Shown here piece after piece: positions 47,560 to 56,489 of a stretch of DNA of 64,000 nt; within the stretch, counting starts at the first letter, position 1; each line of letters starts with the position of its first letter. The DNA lies in the NCBI GenBank assembly GCA_000333235.1, contig CAPN01000019.1, positions 1 through 64,000 on the forward strand, given 5' to 3'. The notes under the pieces were generated by a model that had not been told where the DNA came from, did no database searches, and worked only from the letters and a program-made list of their open reading frames with translations. Source of the stretch: Pseudoalteromonas luteoviolacea B = ATCC 29581. GTDB lineage: Bacteria; Pseudomonadota; Gammaproteobacteria; Enterobacterales; Alteromonadaceae. The position numbers were made by a program, and so were the translations under genes.

Positions 47560-47967
47560 CTAATCTATTGGTTTGTTTTTATCGTCCCACAACATTGGCT
47601 CCCACAGCTCCAGTTTGTTGCCATCAATATCGAGGATCCACGCAAACTTCCCATTTTCATGCTGCTCCATTTCACCAAGAATGGTGACACCATCGGCCTT
47701 CAACTTGGCGAGTAACTCCACCAAATTATCCACACGATAGTTAATCATAAAACTGGCACTACTTGGAGAAAACCATTCACTTTGCGCCTCAGCTACATGC
47801 CAAACCGTTAAACCGCCATCATTAGCTTTGTCTTCTTGCCAATGGAGTATGGCACCACCAAAAGGTTCAAGCGATAACCCCAAATGATCTTGATACCATT
47901 TCGCAAGCTTTGCTCTATCGCCGGTTGATTTAAAAAATACCCCACCTATGCCGGTTACTTTTGCCAT
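47560..47967 (-). CDS. Glyoxalase/bleomycin-resistance (VOC) family protein
   Basis: A 135-residue single VOC module with the two beta-alpha-beta-beta-beta halves: VTGIGGVFFKSTGDRAKLAK at the start, and WILDIDGNKLELWEP at the end, whose E is a likely metal ligand. Such proteins are dimeric lyases or dioxygenase-like enzymes; the substrate is not predictable. It converges with pldA and follows a strong terminator. Confidence 0.85.
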   Translation of the reverse strand: MAKVTGIGGVFFKSTGDRAKLAKWYQDHLGLSLEPFGGAILHWQEDKANDGGLTVWHVAEAQSEWFSPSSASFMINYRVDNLVELLAKLKADGVTILGEMEQHENGKFAWILDIDGNKLELWEPMLWDDKNKPID

Positions 47968-48012
47968 GTCAGTTACCCTTGTATGTCAATACAATCAGTC
48001 TAGCTGAAAAAC

Positions 48013-48043
48013 AAAAGCCCGCGACTTAATACGCGGGCTTTTT
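48013..48043 (-). terminator. Rho-independent terminator after yiiD
   Basis: AAAAGCCCGCG/CGCGGGCTTTT with an eight-base loop. Read on the minus strand it ends in TTTTGTTTTT and lies about 60 bases after the yiiD stop codon. Confidence 0.8.
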
Positions 48044-48079
48044 ATTGGGAATCAAACGTATGCTTTACCTATTTGCATG

Positions 48080-48102
48080 TATACCCAAACCACTTGAAGA
48101 TG
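48080..48102 (+). repeat. Copy of the dispersed intergenic motif (TATACCC...ACTTGAAGATG)
   Basis: TATACCCAAACCACTTGAAG in the gap between the VOC gene and yiiD. It is the clearest copy of a motif seen also at 29477, 49042 and 60303 (inverted). The function is unknown. Confidence 0.5.
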
Positions 48103-48103
48103 C

Positions 48104-48997
48104 CTATTTTAGTACAACAAATGTGCCTTCAAATTTAGCGACTAACACATCACCATCGTAGACGTTTACAGGAACTACATACTTGGCTTTTCCTTCACTC
48201 TCTAATGTCCGCAAATTTCCCATACAATCTGCAATCGTAACCGAAGCAACGGGCGCAGTAGTTAATGGTTTAAGATACTTCATGTTGGCATCAGCCAACA
48301 CGATATTTCCTTCTAACCCCTGCTCTTTCAGCGCTAAATAGGTTGCTCCCCAACCTGTGAGGGTCGCCATAGAATAGATTGATCCTGCGAACATCGAATT
48401 ATGGAGATTCAAATTTGCTTTAAGATCGGCACGAGTCGAAAACTGCCAGTCAGTATAGCTCTCCACTTTAATACCCATTGCATCGCTAATTGGGATAGAC
48501 TCCCGCCAAGTATTTTGCAATATTTTGGTCCAATTCGGGCGACGAAACCAACCTGGTTCCGATGGTTTGTGCTTTACCATTTTCCAATGTTGTACTTCGC
48601 CAAAGGCAAGGTGTGCTTTTTCAACCACTTCGTAACCATGCCGCTCATAAAAACTCAACGCTCGTTCCCGTGCGTACAATACGAGTGTTTTTGCCTCTTG
48701 CGTCCAAGCAATTTTTTCAAGCTCATGCAGCAACCGACTTCCTAAATGCTGTCCTCGATGACCTTCTGCAACCGCCATATAGCGCACTTGAGCTTCATCC
48801 TGATTATTGAAATGCAATCGTGCAACACCCAAGACCTCACCGTGGTTATTACGAATAAAACGATGCTCAGATTCTTGCTCTAAGTCGTCTTGTTCTGAAC
48901 CTCGAGGTTGTGACCACGGCGCACGTAAAACTTGCCAACGCAAATGGTAGTAAGCTTGCCAATCCTCACTGCTTTGTGGGGTTGTCACTTGAAACAT
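48104..48997 (-). CDS. yiiD: GNAT acyltransferase-thioesterase fusion (YiiD/FabY-like)
   Basis: The 297-residue protein joins an N-terminal GNAT acetyltransferase (about 1-145; VRYMAVAEGHRGQHLGSRLL and LYARERALSFYERHGYEV) to a C-terminal hot-dog thioesterase-like domain (about 150-297; NLHNSMFAGSIYSMATLTGW). This is the architecture of E. coli YiiD, also called FabY and proposed to act in fatty-acid initiation. It is monocistronic, with ATG at 48997. Confidence 0.85.
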   Translation of the reverse strand: MFQVTTPQSSEDWQAYYHLRWQVLRAPWSQPRGSEQDDLEQESEHRFIRNNHGEVLGVARLHFNNQDEAQVRYMAVAEGHRGQHLGSRLLHELEKIAWTQEAKTLVLYARERALSFYERHGYEVVEKAHLAFGEVQHWKMVKHKPSEPGWFRRPNWTKILQNTWRESIPISDAMGIKVESYTDWQFSTRADLKANLNLHNSMFAGSIYSMATLTGWGATYLALKEQGLEGNIVLADANMKYLKPLTTAPVASVTIADCMGNLRTLESEGKAKYVVPVNVYDGDVLVAKFEGTFVVLK

Positions 48998-49041
48998 ATC
49001 GACTCCTGTTTTTAAAAGGCATTGCCAACATACGTCAGTAC

Positions 49042-49060
49042 TATACCTAAACTACTTGGA
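49042..49060 (+). repeat. Copy of the dispersed intergenic motif (TATACCTAAACTACTTGGA)
   Basis: A third copy of the TATACC...ACTTG motif, upstream of yiiD, thus flanking that gene together with the copy at 48080. It is degenerate relative to the others. Confidence 0.45.
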
Positions 49061-49215
49061 TTATTTTTCTTTTCACTCACTCTACAAGAAAAATGAAATA
49101 GAAGAAATAAGACCATCGTGCTTGTCAGAATGAACTGGGCTATTACTACTTTATTTAACGAGTTCGTTTTGTTAAAACTGGCGAAAATCAGTTTGTTAGC
49201 TATGATCATTGAACT

Positions 49216-49905
49216 ATGCAAACGTACCTCACATCCGATGGGATGATCGCCAATGAATTTGTTCGGCAAAGCCACACGCTAGGCCACCTTTTGTATTGGC
49301 ATAAGCATGGAAAAATTAGCGTTCAAGTTAGGCAAGATAGGAACTTACGTTGGTTGCTGATCAATGATACGTTACAATCCGTCATCGAAATTGATCACCC
49401 TGAGCATTTGCTTTTCCCCCACCTACATATTTTAGCGAAGCATTGGCAACAGCAAAAAACACCAAAAGCCATACTCGAACTTGGCTTAGGCGCTGGTGCA
49501 ATCCGAGATTATCTGCACGCTCATTATCCTGACTGTGCCGTTACCTCAATCGACAATAACCCAGATATCATTCATTGCTATAAACGTTATTTTGGCGGCG
49601 ATCCCCTTAGTGCGCTTGAATGTGCGGATGTTTTTGATGTGCTTGAAAGAAAGCAACATTTTGATTGGATAATACTTGATCTGTTCAGTGATCTTGATGC
49701 CCCTGTGTTTTTATTCAAACACAAGTTTTATCATCTACTAAGAGCGGCACTGAATCGCGGTGGAGTACTTTACATTAATTTTCTTGCCGAACACGACTCA
49801 CAATTAAAGCAATTAACCCATTTACTTATCACGAACTTTGGCAAAAAGCCGTCCATCACCGCGATAGACGGGTATGCCAATCACATCATTGAAATAACCA
49901 AGTAA
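49216..49905 (+). CDS. Spermidine synthase-like methyltransferase-fold protein
   Basis: The 229-residue protein has the Rossmann core of the spermidine synthase superfamily: ILELGLGAGAIRDYLHAHYP for the nucleotide loop, VTSIDNNPDIIHCYKRYFGG, and DWIILDLFSDLDAPVFLF. It lacks clear polyamine-site residues and transmembrane parts, so it may be a methyltransferase rather than an aminopropyltransferase. The start is ATG 49216, without a strong ribosome-binding site. Confidence 0.75.
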   Translation: MQTYLTSDGMIANEFVRQSHTLGHLLYWHKHGKISVQVRQDRNLRWLLINDTLQSVIEIDHPEHLLFPHLHILAKHWQQQKTPKAILELGLGAGAIRDYLHAHYPDCAVTSIDNNPDIIHCYKRYFGGDPLSALECADVFDVLERKQHFDWIILDLFSDLDAPVFLFKHKFYHLLRAALNRGGVLYINFLAEHDSQLKQLTHLLITNFGKKPSITAIDGYANHIIEITK

Positions 49906-49942
49906 CGGCAATTCAATATAGTTCAGACCAACAGTTTGAAGT

Positions 49943-50380
49943 TTATACCCGCAGCTCAAAGGTAACTGGGCCATCATTACAAAGCGTCACTTGCATGTCA
50001 GCAGCAAATTGGCCTGTCTGTGTTTTGATCCCGCTAATAGTGGCTTTTTCGATAAACTCTAAATACAAAGAATTGGCTTGTTGTGGTGTCCCTGCACTCG
50101 AAAAACTCGGACGCATGCCTTTTTTAGTGTCCGCGGCTAAGGTAAATTGTGAAACGACGAGCAACTCGCCACTCACATCGCGTAGACTTAAGTTCATTTT
50201 ACCGTCAGCATCAGTAAAAATGCGGTAATTGCTTACTTTATGCAAAAGCTTATCAACACTGTCACTGTCGTCGTGTTTTTCAATTCCCAACAACAATAAA
50301 ATTCCTTGGCCAATTTGACCAACAATATTATTTTCTACTTCTACTTTTGCGTATCTCACGCGTTGAATTAGTCCTATCAC
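49943..50380 (-). CDS. dtd: D-aminoacyl-tRNA deacylase
   Basis: Removes D-amino acids (and glycine) mischarged to tRNAs. The 145-residue homodimeric enzyme has the two active-site motifs VSQFTLAADTKKGMRPSF and NDGPVTFELRV (cross-subunit Gly-cisPro), and begins MIGLIQRVRYAKVEVEN. The length is standard. It follows pip by ten bases and is cotranscribed. Confidence 0.97.
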   Translation of the reverse strand: MIGLIQRVRYAKVEVENNIVGQIGQGILLLLGIEKHDDSDSVDKLLHKVSNYRIFTDADGKMNLSLRDVSGELLVVSQFTLAADTKKGMRPSFSSAGTPQQANSLYLEFIEKATISGIKTQTGQFAADMQVTLCNDGPVTFELRV

Positions 50381-50390
50381 GCTTTTATTC

Positions 50391-51332
50391 TCAATGATCC
50401 AGTTTAATTAACAATAAATCGGCGGCTCGACGAATAGCGCTACAATATACGCCATTTTGTAAACTATGCCCAACGCCCTCAAGAATAAACAATTGTGCGT
50501 TTACTTTTTCAGCAAACTGCTGCACTGCAGAAAAACGGCAGACAGCATCATGACGCCCATGAATAAACCAAGTAGGGATCGGGGCAAGTGTTTTTATTTG
50601 CTCTTCAAAAAAGCCATGACTTAAAAAGCAGCGGTGTGAAAAATAATGCAACATGATTTTGGCACAATTTAAGGTATGTTGTTTATCAATTAGATTTAGT
50701 CCACCGCGCTCACTGCCACTTGCAAGCAACGATTCCCATCCTAGCCACCTGCGAGCATGCTGGTACGCGTGCAATTCATCATGGCTTTTTACTGCAAGGT
50801 AGTAGCGCGCAATCAATCCTTGCCAAGACAAGCCATCTTCATTGAGTTGTTGGTATGCTTCAGGGTAAAACTGCGCTCCTGCTCCAGAAGGCCCGCAAAA
50901 CCATTCAAAATCATCATTACCTGAAAGAAAACTACTCCACAGCAAAAGCCCTGCAACATACTTTGGATAGGTAACTGCGTAAGCCATAGCTAAGGTAGCT
51001 CCCCAAGAGCCTCCACATAAAACCACGTTTTGCAAACCAAGATGACGGCGTAATTTGTCAATATCTTCGAGTAGTGTATCTGTTTGATTGTGTTCGAGAG
51101 AATGGGGAGTGGAATTCCCTGAGCCGCGTTGGCTAAATAAAATGACTCTATATCGAAGCGGATTGAAAAATTGCACCATCGATGAATTAAGACCAATACC
51201 TGGACCACCATGACAAACAAACACTGGGATCCCAGTTGCTGCGCCCCACTCTTCTACTTCAATTTGATGTCCATCACCTACCGCAAAATGATAGTGACGA
51301 TTTGCTTGTCGATAATCATAAAGTTGTGTCAT
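50391..51332 (-). CDS. pip: Proline iminopeptidase-type alpha/beta hydrolase
   Basis: Cleaves N-terminal proline from peptides. The 313-residue alpha/beta hydrolase (S33) has the oxyanion motif CHGGPGIGLNSS, QRGSGNSTPH, and the nucleophile in GGSWGATLAMAYA, typical of proline iminopeptidases. The catalytic histidine region is GVGHSLQNG. I use ATG 51332, preceded by GGAG; ATG 51344 would add four residues. It is likely cotranscribed with dtd. Confidence 0.9.
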   Translation of the reverse strand: MTQLYDYRQANRHYHFAVGDGHQIEVEEWGAATGIPVFVCHGGPGIGLNSSMVQFFNPLRYRVILFSQRGSGNSTPHSLEHNQTDTLLEDIDKLRRHLGLQNVVLCGGSWGATLAMAYAVTYPKYVAGLLLWSSFLSGNDDFEWFCGPSGAGAQFYPEAYQQLNEDGLSWQGLIARYYLAVKSHDELHAYQHARRWLGWESLLASGSERGGLNLIDKQHTLNCAKIMLHYFSHRCFLSHGFFEEQIKTLAPIPTWFIHGRHDAVCRFSAVQQFAEKVNAQLFILEGVGHSLQNGVYCSAIRRAADLLLIKLDH

Positions 51333-51371
51333 CTGTCGCTCCATTTTACGCGCCAGCCGCTCACGTTATCC

Positions 51372-52241
51372 TTAGTCTTCGACTAAGGGTTTTGGTCTAC
51401 GGCTGCCTTGTATAGACACGGTGAATTCGGCACCAAGTAGCACTACCACCCACGATACGTAGACCCAAACAAATAAAATTGGGATAGTCGCAAGCGCACC
51501 ATAAATCACTTCATAAGATGGAAAATGACTGATATACGCCGCGAACCCCTTTTTACATAACTCAAATAAGCAAGCTGCAAACAAGGCCCCTGGCACCGAT
51601 GCTTTAAGTGGTACCCGAGTGTTAGGCACTAAAGTATAGAGCATAATAAAACCAACCATAGAAATTCCGTAAGGTAATAGCTTTAATAAAAAACCGCTAA
51701 AACCTGGGATCCCTTGATCGGCGAACGACACCAAAGAAACAATATAGGACGTCACCCCAATACTCGCACCTAAAAAGATAGGGCCAAGCGAAAGAACCAT
51801 CCAATATATAGCAAACGAAATGGCCTTTGGACGTTTTTTCTCAACTCGCCAAATTTTATTCAATGTGACATCGACATTACGGATCAGCAACAGCGCAACT
51901 CCAGCTAGAAAGCTGATCCCCATTGCCGTCATGCGATTCGCATTAACCGTAAATGCACTAATATGTTCTTTAATGACATCGCTTGAGGTCGGAACAAAGT
52001 TGTTGAAAACAAAATTTTCAATGGCGATACGGATTGATTCAAACCCTGGAAACGCCGAAAAAATTACCACACCGACCGCAACTAAAGGCACTAACGACAA
52101 CAGGGTTACATAAGCTAAATAGCCAGCATTTACCGTAATTTGATCTTCAAGACAACGGGCAAAATAACGTTTCCACCATCGCGGTTGAACAAGGATAAAT
52201 TGCCGAATTGTCGACATAATAGCTGCAGGTGTTTCGATCAT
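51372..52241 (-). CDS. yihY: YihY/BrkB-family inner-membrane protein
   Basis: The roughly 289-residue integral membrane protein has about six hydrophobic helices. NAGYLAYVTLLSLVPLVAVG is the family signature, and GAEFTVSI lies near the end. E. coli YihY is 290 residues and is not RNase BN despite older naming. The start is uncertain: GTG 52250, ATG 52241 (used) or ATG 52217, with no clear ribosome-binding site. The function is unknown. The pip gene follows after 39 bases. Confidence 0.88.
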   Translation of the reverse strand: MIETPAAIMSTIRQFILVQPRWWKRYFARCLEDQITVNAGYLAYVTLLSLVPLVAVGVVIFSAFPGFESIRIAIENFVFNNFVPTSSDVIKEHISAFTVNANRMTAMGISFLAGVALLLIRNVDVTLNKIWRVEKKRPKAISFAIYWMVLSLGPIFLGASIGVTSYIVSLVSFADQGIPGFSGFLLKLLPYGISMVGFIMLYTLVPNTRVPLKASVPGALFAACLFELCKKGFAAYISHFPSYEVIYGALATIPILFVWVYVSWVVVLLGAEFTVSIQGSRRPKPLVED

Positions 52242-52327
52242 GAAAAGCACTGTTTTCGAAATTGGTTTTGCACATCATATCAATCAATAACATAATTAAC
52301 AGTAATTGCCAGCTTAAAGGACACACA

Positions 52328-52975
52328 ATGAACCGATTTTTATTGCCATTCGTGCTACTGCTCATGCTGTCGGGGTGCCAAAGCGCGTATTACTCTGCCA
52401 TGGAAAAAGTGGGGATCCACAAACGTGACATCTTGGTCGATCGCGTCGAAGATACCAAAGAAGCTCAAGAAGAATCTCAAGAGCAATTTCAATCTGCACT
52501 TGAGCGACTTACGACATTAATTAACTTTGACGGAAAAGAGTTACAGTCAGTCTATCAGCAATTAAACGACGATTATGAAGCCAGTTTAAAAGCAGCAAAT
52601 GACGTGAGTAATCACATCGATAAAGTTGAAGATGTTGCGCTGGCCTTATTTGACGAATGGCAAACTGAACTCGATCAATACACCAATGCAGGTTTAAAAC
52701 GCGAAAGTGAAAAAAAACTAGCCCAAACCGAGCGTCAGTTTAATCGTTTACTGCGAGCCATGCGCGTCAGTGAAACTAAAATGGAACCGGTACTCGCTTC
52801 TTTAAAAGACAATGTCTTATATCTCAAACATAATTTAAATGCTCAAGCAATCAGCGCCATTCGAGGGGAATTTACCAACCTCAAACGAGACATAAAAACA
52901 TTAATTAAAGACATGAATCGTTCAATTAACGAATCGAACAAATTTATTGAACAATTTCGCGCGCTAGACAGTTAA
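52328..52975 (+). CDS. DUF2959 lipoprotein
   Basis: The 215-residue lipoprotein has a lipobox LLMLSGC at residues 13-19, then a helical coiled-coil body with AMEKVGIHKRDILVDRVEDT at its start and a C-terminal helix (LKRDIKTLIKDMNRSINESN). This matches the DUF2959 family of unknown function. AAAGGA precedes ATG 52328. It is probably anchored in a membrane, facing the periplasm. The tandem repeat array follows. Confidence 0.9.
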   Translation: MNRFLLPFVLLLMLSGCQSAYYSAMEKVGIHKRDILVDRVEDTKEAQEESQEQFQSALERLTTLINFDGKELQSVYQQLNDDYEASLKAANDVSNHIDKVEDVALALFDEWQTELDQYTNAGLKRESEKKLAQTERQFNRLLRAMRVSETKMEPVLASLKDNVLYLKHNLNAQAISAIRGEFTNLKRDIKTLIKDMNRSINESNKFIEQFRALDS

Positions 52976-52997
52976 CGTGTCGTACTCATATCTGATT

Positions 52998-53880
52998 AGT
53001 TGGCAAAGGTTTATCCTTCGCTTGATATTTGTAATTGCAAGATCTTTTAGAATGCGAGGCATAAAGCCTCGCCTACACGCCCCTATTTGAGCGACAAGCA
53101 GACTCGTGATTGGTAGGCGAAGGTTTATCCTTCGCTTGATATTCCTCATCGCAAGATCTTTTAGAATGCGAGGCATAAAGCCTCGCCTACACGCCCCTAT
53201 TTGAGAGACAAGCAGACTCGTGATTGGTAGGCGAAGGTTTATCCTTCGCTTGATATTCCTCATCGCAAGATCTTTTAGAATGCGAGGCATAAAGCCTCGC
53301 CTACATGAACCCTGTTTGAGCGACAAGCAGACTCGTGATTGGTAGGCGAAGGTTTATCCTTTGCTTAGTGTTTGTCATTGCAAGATCTTTTAGAATGCTA
53401 GCCATAAAGCCTCGCCTACATGAACCCTTTTTGAGCGACAAGCAGACTCGTGATTGGTAGGCGAAGGTTTATCCTTCGCTTGGTATTTGTAATTGCAAGA
53501 TCTTTTAGAATGCGCGGCATAAAGCCTCGCCTACATGAACCCTGTTTGAGCGACAAGCAGACTCGTGATTGGTAGGCGAAGGTTTATCCTTCGCTTGGTA
53601 TTTGTAATTGCAAGATCTTTTAGAATGCGAGGCATAAAGCCTCGCCTACATGAACCCTTTTTGAGCGACAAGCAGACTCGTGATTGGTAGGCGAAGGTTT
53701 ATCCTTCGCTTGGTATTCGTAATTGAAATATCTTTTAGAATGCGAGGCATAAAGCCTCGCCTACATGAACCCTGTTTGAGCGACAAGCAGACTCGTGATT
53801 GGTAGGCGAAGGTTTATCCTTCGCTTGGTATTCGTAATTGAAATATCTTTTAGAATGCGAGGTATGAACCCTCGCCTTGT
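52998..53880. repeat. Eight-copy ~115-bp tandem array of paired hairpins (BIME-like)
   Basis: Copies begin at 52998 (partial, diverged), 53112, 53226, 53341, 53456, 53571, 53686 and 53801 (last, ends early). The period is 114 or 115 bases. Each unit has two hairpins, GCGAAGG-TTTAT-CCTTCGC and GCGAGGC-ATAAA-GCCTCGC, then a short spacer ending GACTCGTGATT. The first 23 and last 23 bases of the roughly 80-base hairpin pair are near inverted copies of each other. This looks like a REP/BIME-type element amplified in tandem. The open frames inside it are not genes. Confidence 0.9.
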
Positions 53881-53934
53881 ATATCTGCAGTGCTAGACAC
53901 GTATTATCTAAGTCTGTCGTTGACACAGATGTGA

Positions 53935-53974
53935 CTGTCAGATTTGAATGATTTCCATAATTCTAATCTGACAG
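53935..53974. repeat. Intergenic 15-bp inverted repeat
   Basis: CTGTCAGATTTGAAT (53935-53949) and ATTCTAATCTGACAG (53960-53974) form a stem with one mismatch and a ten-base loop. There is no T-run, so it is not an ordinary terminator. It could be a protein-binding dyad or a small MITE remnant between the array and bax. Confidence 0.5.
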
Positions 53975-54028
53975 ATCTAGGTAATCATACTTATTCAGTT
54001 AAAAGTGTTGCGTTAAAAGTAGCTAATC

Positions 54029-54052
54029 AAAAAACGAGGTTTCCCTCGTTTA
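54029..54052 (-). terminator. Rho-independent terminator after bax
   Basis: On the minus strand AACGAGG/CCTCGTT with a four-base loop is followed by a T-run, eight bases after the bax stop codon. Confidence 0.85.
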
Positions 54053-54059
54053 TTGTTTA

Positions 54060-54848
54060 TTAAAGCGATGCAGCCAATAAGTCTGTCGACATATCGTATT
54101 GCACCAAATTATTACGTTTGATGAGTCGTCTCAGTTTGGTTGTATATTTTTCTCGCTCTTGAGAATACGCAGTCAAGTATTCAGCCAACAAGTATCCATC
54201 CATACTACGGTTTTCTTTTCTTAATGAAGCACGTTGAGTACGAAAATCTCGATACGCATAAAACGTATTTAGGTTGTGCATGTATTTCCGGATCGATTCA
54301 TTTACTGAATCAAATTTAGCTACTTCATGTGTTGCACCGTCATTACGAGAATTTGGCACAACACCACAACTTTCTTCAAAACACCAATGTCCGAAGTAAT
54401 TGTTCGCTTCTACTGCAAAACGCGACGTTCCCCACGCTGACTCAAGCGCAGCTTGAGCAAGTACCAATGAAGGAGGCAAAACATCCACACGACGTTTAAG
54501 CATAGATAATACAGTGCCAGGATCTTGCTCTTGCAACTCATACTCGACCTGCAATGCAAAATAGCGAGATTGTTGCGCTGCCGTAAACTGTTCACGTTGT
54601 TCGTAAACATCTGAAAGCTCCATGACTAATTGTCTTTTCTCACTCAAGCGATCATTTTCTTGCTCGATTATTGGCAATAAGTAAGTAAAAAACTCGACCT
54701 TACGCTTTTTCACATCTTCTATACTGGCAAAGTCAGGTTTTTTTCGCGTATGACTGTCAACTAAGTTAAGTGAATTTAAAAACCACGTAATTATAAGTAA
54801 CATGGCCACAAACATGGTTAAATGGGTAAAATTGCTTGTCAATTTCAT
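54060..54848 (-). CDS. bax: Bax-like N-acetylglucosaminidase
   Basis: The 262-residue protein has an N-terminal membrane anchor (about 10-28) and a C-terminal glucosaminidase domain (about 130-245): VLAQAALESAWGTSRFAVEA with the catalytic glutamate in ALES, NYFGHWCF and SVNESIRKYMHNLNTFYAYR. It resembles E. coli Bax, a presumed peptidoglycan hydrolase. It starts 19 bases after the M14 gene and may be cotranscribed with it. Confidence 0.88.
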   Translation of the reverse strand: MKLTSNFTHLTMFVAMLLIITWFLNSLNLVDSHTRKKPDFASIEDVKKRKVEFFTYLLPIIEQENDRLSEKRQLVMELSDVYEQREQFTAAQQSRYFALQVEYELQEQDPGTVLSMLKRRVDVLPPSLVLAQAALESAWGTSRFAVEANNYFGHWCFEESCGVVPNSRNDGATHEVAKFDSVNESIRKYMHNLNTFYAYRDFRTQRASLRKENRSMDGYLLAEYLTAYSQEREKYTTKLRRLIKRNNLVQYDMSTDLLAASL

Positions 54849-54867
54849 GTTCGTCTCCTAGAACTGA

Positions 54868-55884
54868 TTATCCAGTTACTTCGTCGGTATAATGTTCAGT
54901 TAGAATTTCAATTTGTTCAGCCACTTCTTCGCTATCTGCAAAAATGGCCACATGAAACATCGCATCGCCTTCTTGTACAAGCGGAATGTTTTGCTTGCCA
55001 ATAACAATACCTGCGTACTTAGCTTTCACTACATCAATCACGTCACCAAAGGGATTACCGATTTCAGCTAAAACCTCACCTTTTTTCACATGATCACCAA
55101 GCTGCTTTTTCGAATTAACAATACCGCTAGCTGTTGCCCGAACCCATGAACTTGATTTCGCCACAAAAGGCTCTGTTTGCAATCTCGACTTACGCTTCGG
55201 AAGCATGCCTAGTTCAGAAAGTACATTAAGCACTCCTTTTACACCTGCTCGCACTGAAATATCATCAAAACGCAGCGCTTCACCTGCTTCATACAACAAA
55301 ATTTTTGCACCCTCTTCAGACGCTGACTGACGCAATGAACCGTCACGAAGCGTCGAATTAAGCAGTACAGGAACACCAAATGCTTTGGCTAATTGAAACG
55401 TTTCTTCGTCTTCTAAATTGGCGCGTATTTGCGGCAAATTGCTACGGTGTATTGCACCTGTATGCAAATCAATGCCGTAATCACATTTATGAACAATTTC
55501 AGTTAAAAACAAATTCGCCACGCGCGCAGCCAATGATCCTTTTTCAGAACCAGGAAACGAACGATTTAGATCACGACGGTCTGGTAAATAACGGCTGTGG
55601 TTTAATACACCATGCACATTAACAATAGGAACGGCAATAACGGTCCCTTTTAGGCGAGTCAGCGCTTTGGATTGGATCACCTGACGAATAATTTCAATGC
55701 CATTAAGTTCATCGCCATGGATAGCTGCACTTAAAAATACAGTAGGTCCTTTGCGTTTACCTCGGATCACTTCAATCGGAATACCGATTTCGCCATCGGT
55801 ATACAGGCGAGCAACCGGTAACTCTAATCTAACTCGTTCGCCTAGGCCTATGATTTTCCCGTTTATTTCTAACACATCGCGCAT
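54868..55884 (-). CDS. Succinylglutamate desuccinylase/aspartoacylase-family protein
   Basis: The 338-residue M14-like zinc deacylase has the ligands in SAAIHGDELNGIE (H and E) and DLHTGAIHRSNL, with RDLNRSFPGSE between. The C-terminal part (about 245-310; VRATASGIVNSKKQLGDHVK and KKGEVLAEIGNPFG) is a lipoyl/biotinyl-like barrel. Such proteins are often of unknown substrate; amino-acid or peptide deacylation is likely. A divergent relative ends the lysine-riboswitch operon (45208). Confidence 0.85.
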   Translation of the reverse strand: MRDVLEINGKIIGLGERVRLELPVARLYTDGEIGIPIEVIRGKRKGPTVFLSAAIHGDELNGIEIIRQVIQSKALTRLKGTVIAVPIVNVHGVLNHSRYLPDRRDLNRSFPGSEKGSLAARVANLFLTEIVHKCDYGIDLHTGAIHRSNLPQIRANLEDEETFQLAKAFGVPVLLNSTLRDGSLRQSASEEGAKILLYEAGEALRFDDISVRAGVKGVLNVLSELGMLPKRKSRLQTEPFVAKSSSWVRATASGIVNSKKQLGDHVKKGEVLAEIGNPFGDVIDVVKAKYAGIVIGKQNIPLVQEGDAMFHVAIFADSEEVAEQIEILTEHYTDEVTG

Positions 55885-55955
55885 TCACGTTTTCCTGTAA
55901 TTCTTGTTGTGAATCTATGTCGTTAACGTTAGCAAATTCAAAAAGTCACAAACGA

Positions 55956-56489
55956 CTAGTCAAATTTATTCTGTAACGCTTCAATAATTCGGCTGTGTCT
56001 CATTTTCACCGCAGATAGCTTCATTTCGCAGATGTCTGCGATTTCTTGAAAGTCTAAGGAGGTGCGATAGCGCAGCAACATGATATTTTTATCTATCCAA
56101 CTTAACTCTGGCATTAACTGAAGTAAAAAATGTTGAAAATCATCGTCATTATCGCTTGGTGTACTCGAGATTAAGCCTTCAATATCTACATCACTGTCAA
56201 ACGACCATCGTTGGCGCATCCGTAATCGGTCGATGCACTCATTGTGAGCAATGCGATATAACCACGCGCGAAATGAGGTTTGCCAAGAAAATTGCTTCAG
56301 ATGAGACAGCGCTTTGATGAGCGTTTCCTGCACTGCATCTTCTGCATCATGACCATCATTGAGTAACTTTGTGCAATAGCCTACCAATGGCGACACATAG
56401 GGCTTCACCAACAACTGAAAGAATCGAGTGTCGTAGGGTAGCCCTTGTTGCGCTAATAAAACTAACTGCTGTTCAGAAAGCGAAGTCAC
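55956..56489 (-). CDS. ECF-type RNA polymerase sigma factor
   Basis: The 177-residue sigma-70-family protein has region 2 (LLNDGHDAEDAVQETLIKAL; WLYRIAHNECIDRLRMR) and region 4 (LSWIDKNIMLLRYRTSLDFQ; IADICEMKLSAVKMRHSR). It begins at GTG 56489, the base after the MscS-like gene's stop, so it is translationally coupled. No recognisable anti-sigma gene is beside it; the small membrane protein at the head of the operon could play that role. The regulon is unknown. Confidence 0.9.
   Translation of the reverse strand: MTSLSEQQLVLLAQQGLPYDTRFFQLLVKPYVSPLVGYCTKLLNDGHDAEDAVQETLIKALSHLKQFSWQTSFRAWLYRIAHNECIDRLRMRQRWSFDSDVDIEGLISSTPSDNDDDFQHFLLQLMPELSWIDKNIMLLRYRTSLDFQEIADICEMKLSAVKMRHSRIIEALQNKFD

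Noticed and set aside
52964..53326. 120-residue open frame with internal repeats
   Set aside because: It is simply the translation of three copies of the tandem hairpin array; the repeated protein motif mirrors the DNA period and there is no ribosome-binding site.
52998..53880. Possible CRISPR array
   Set aside because: The units are near-identical across the whole ~115-bp period with no unique spacers, and no cas genes lie nearby.
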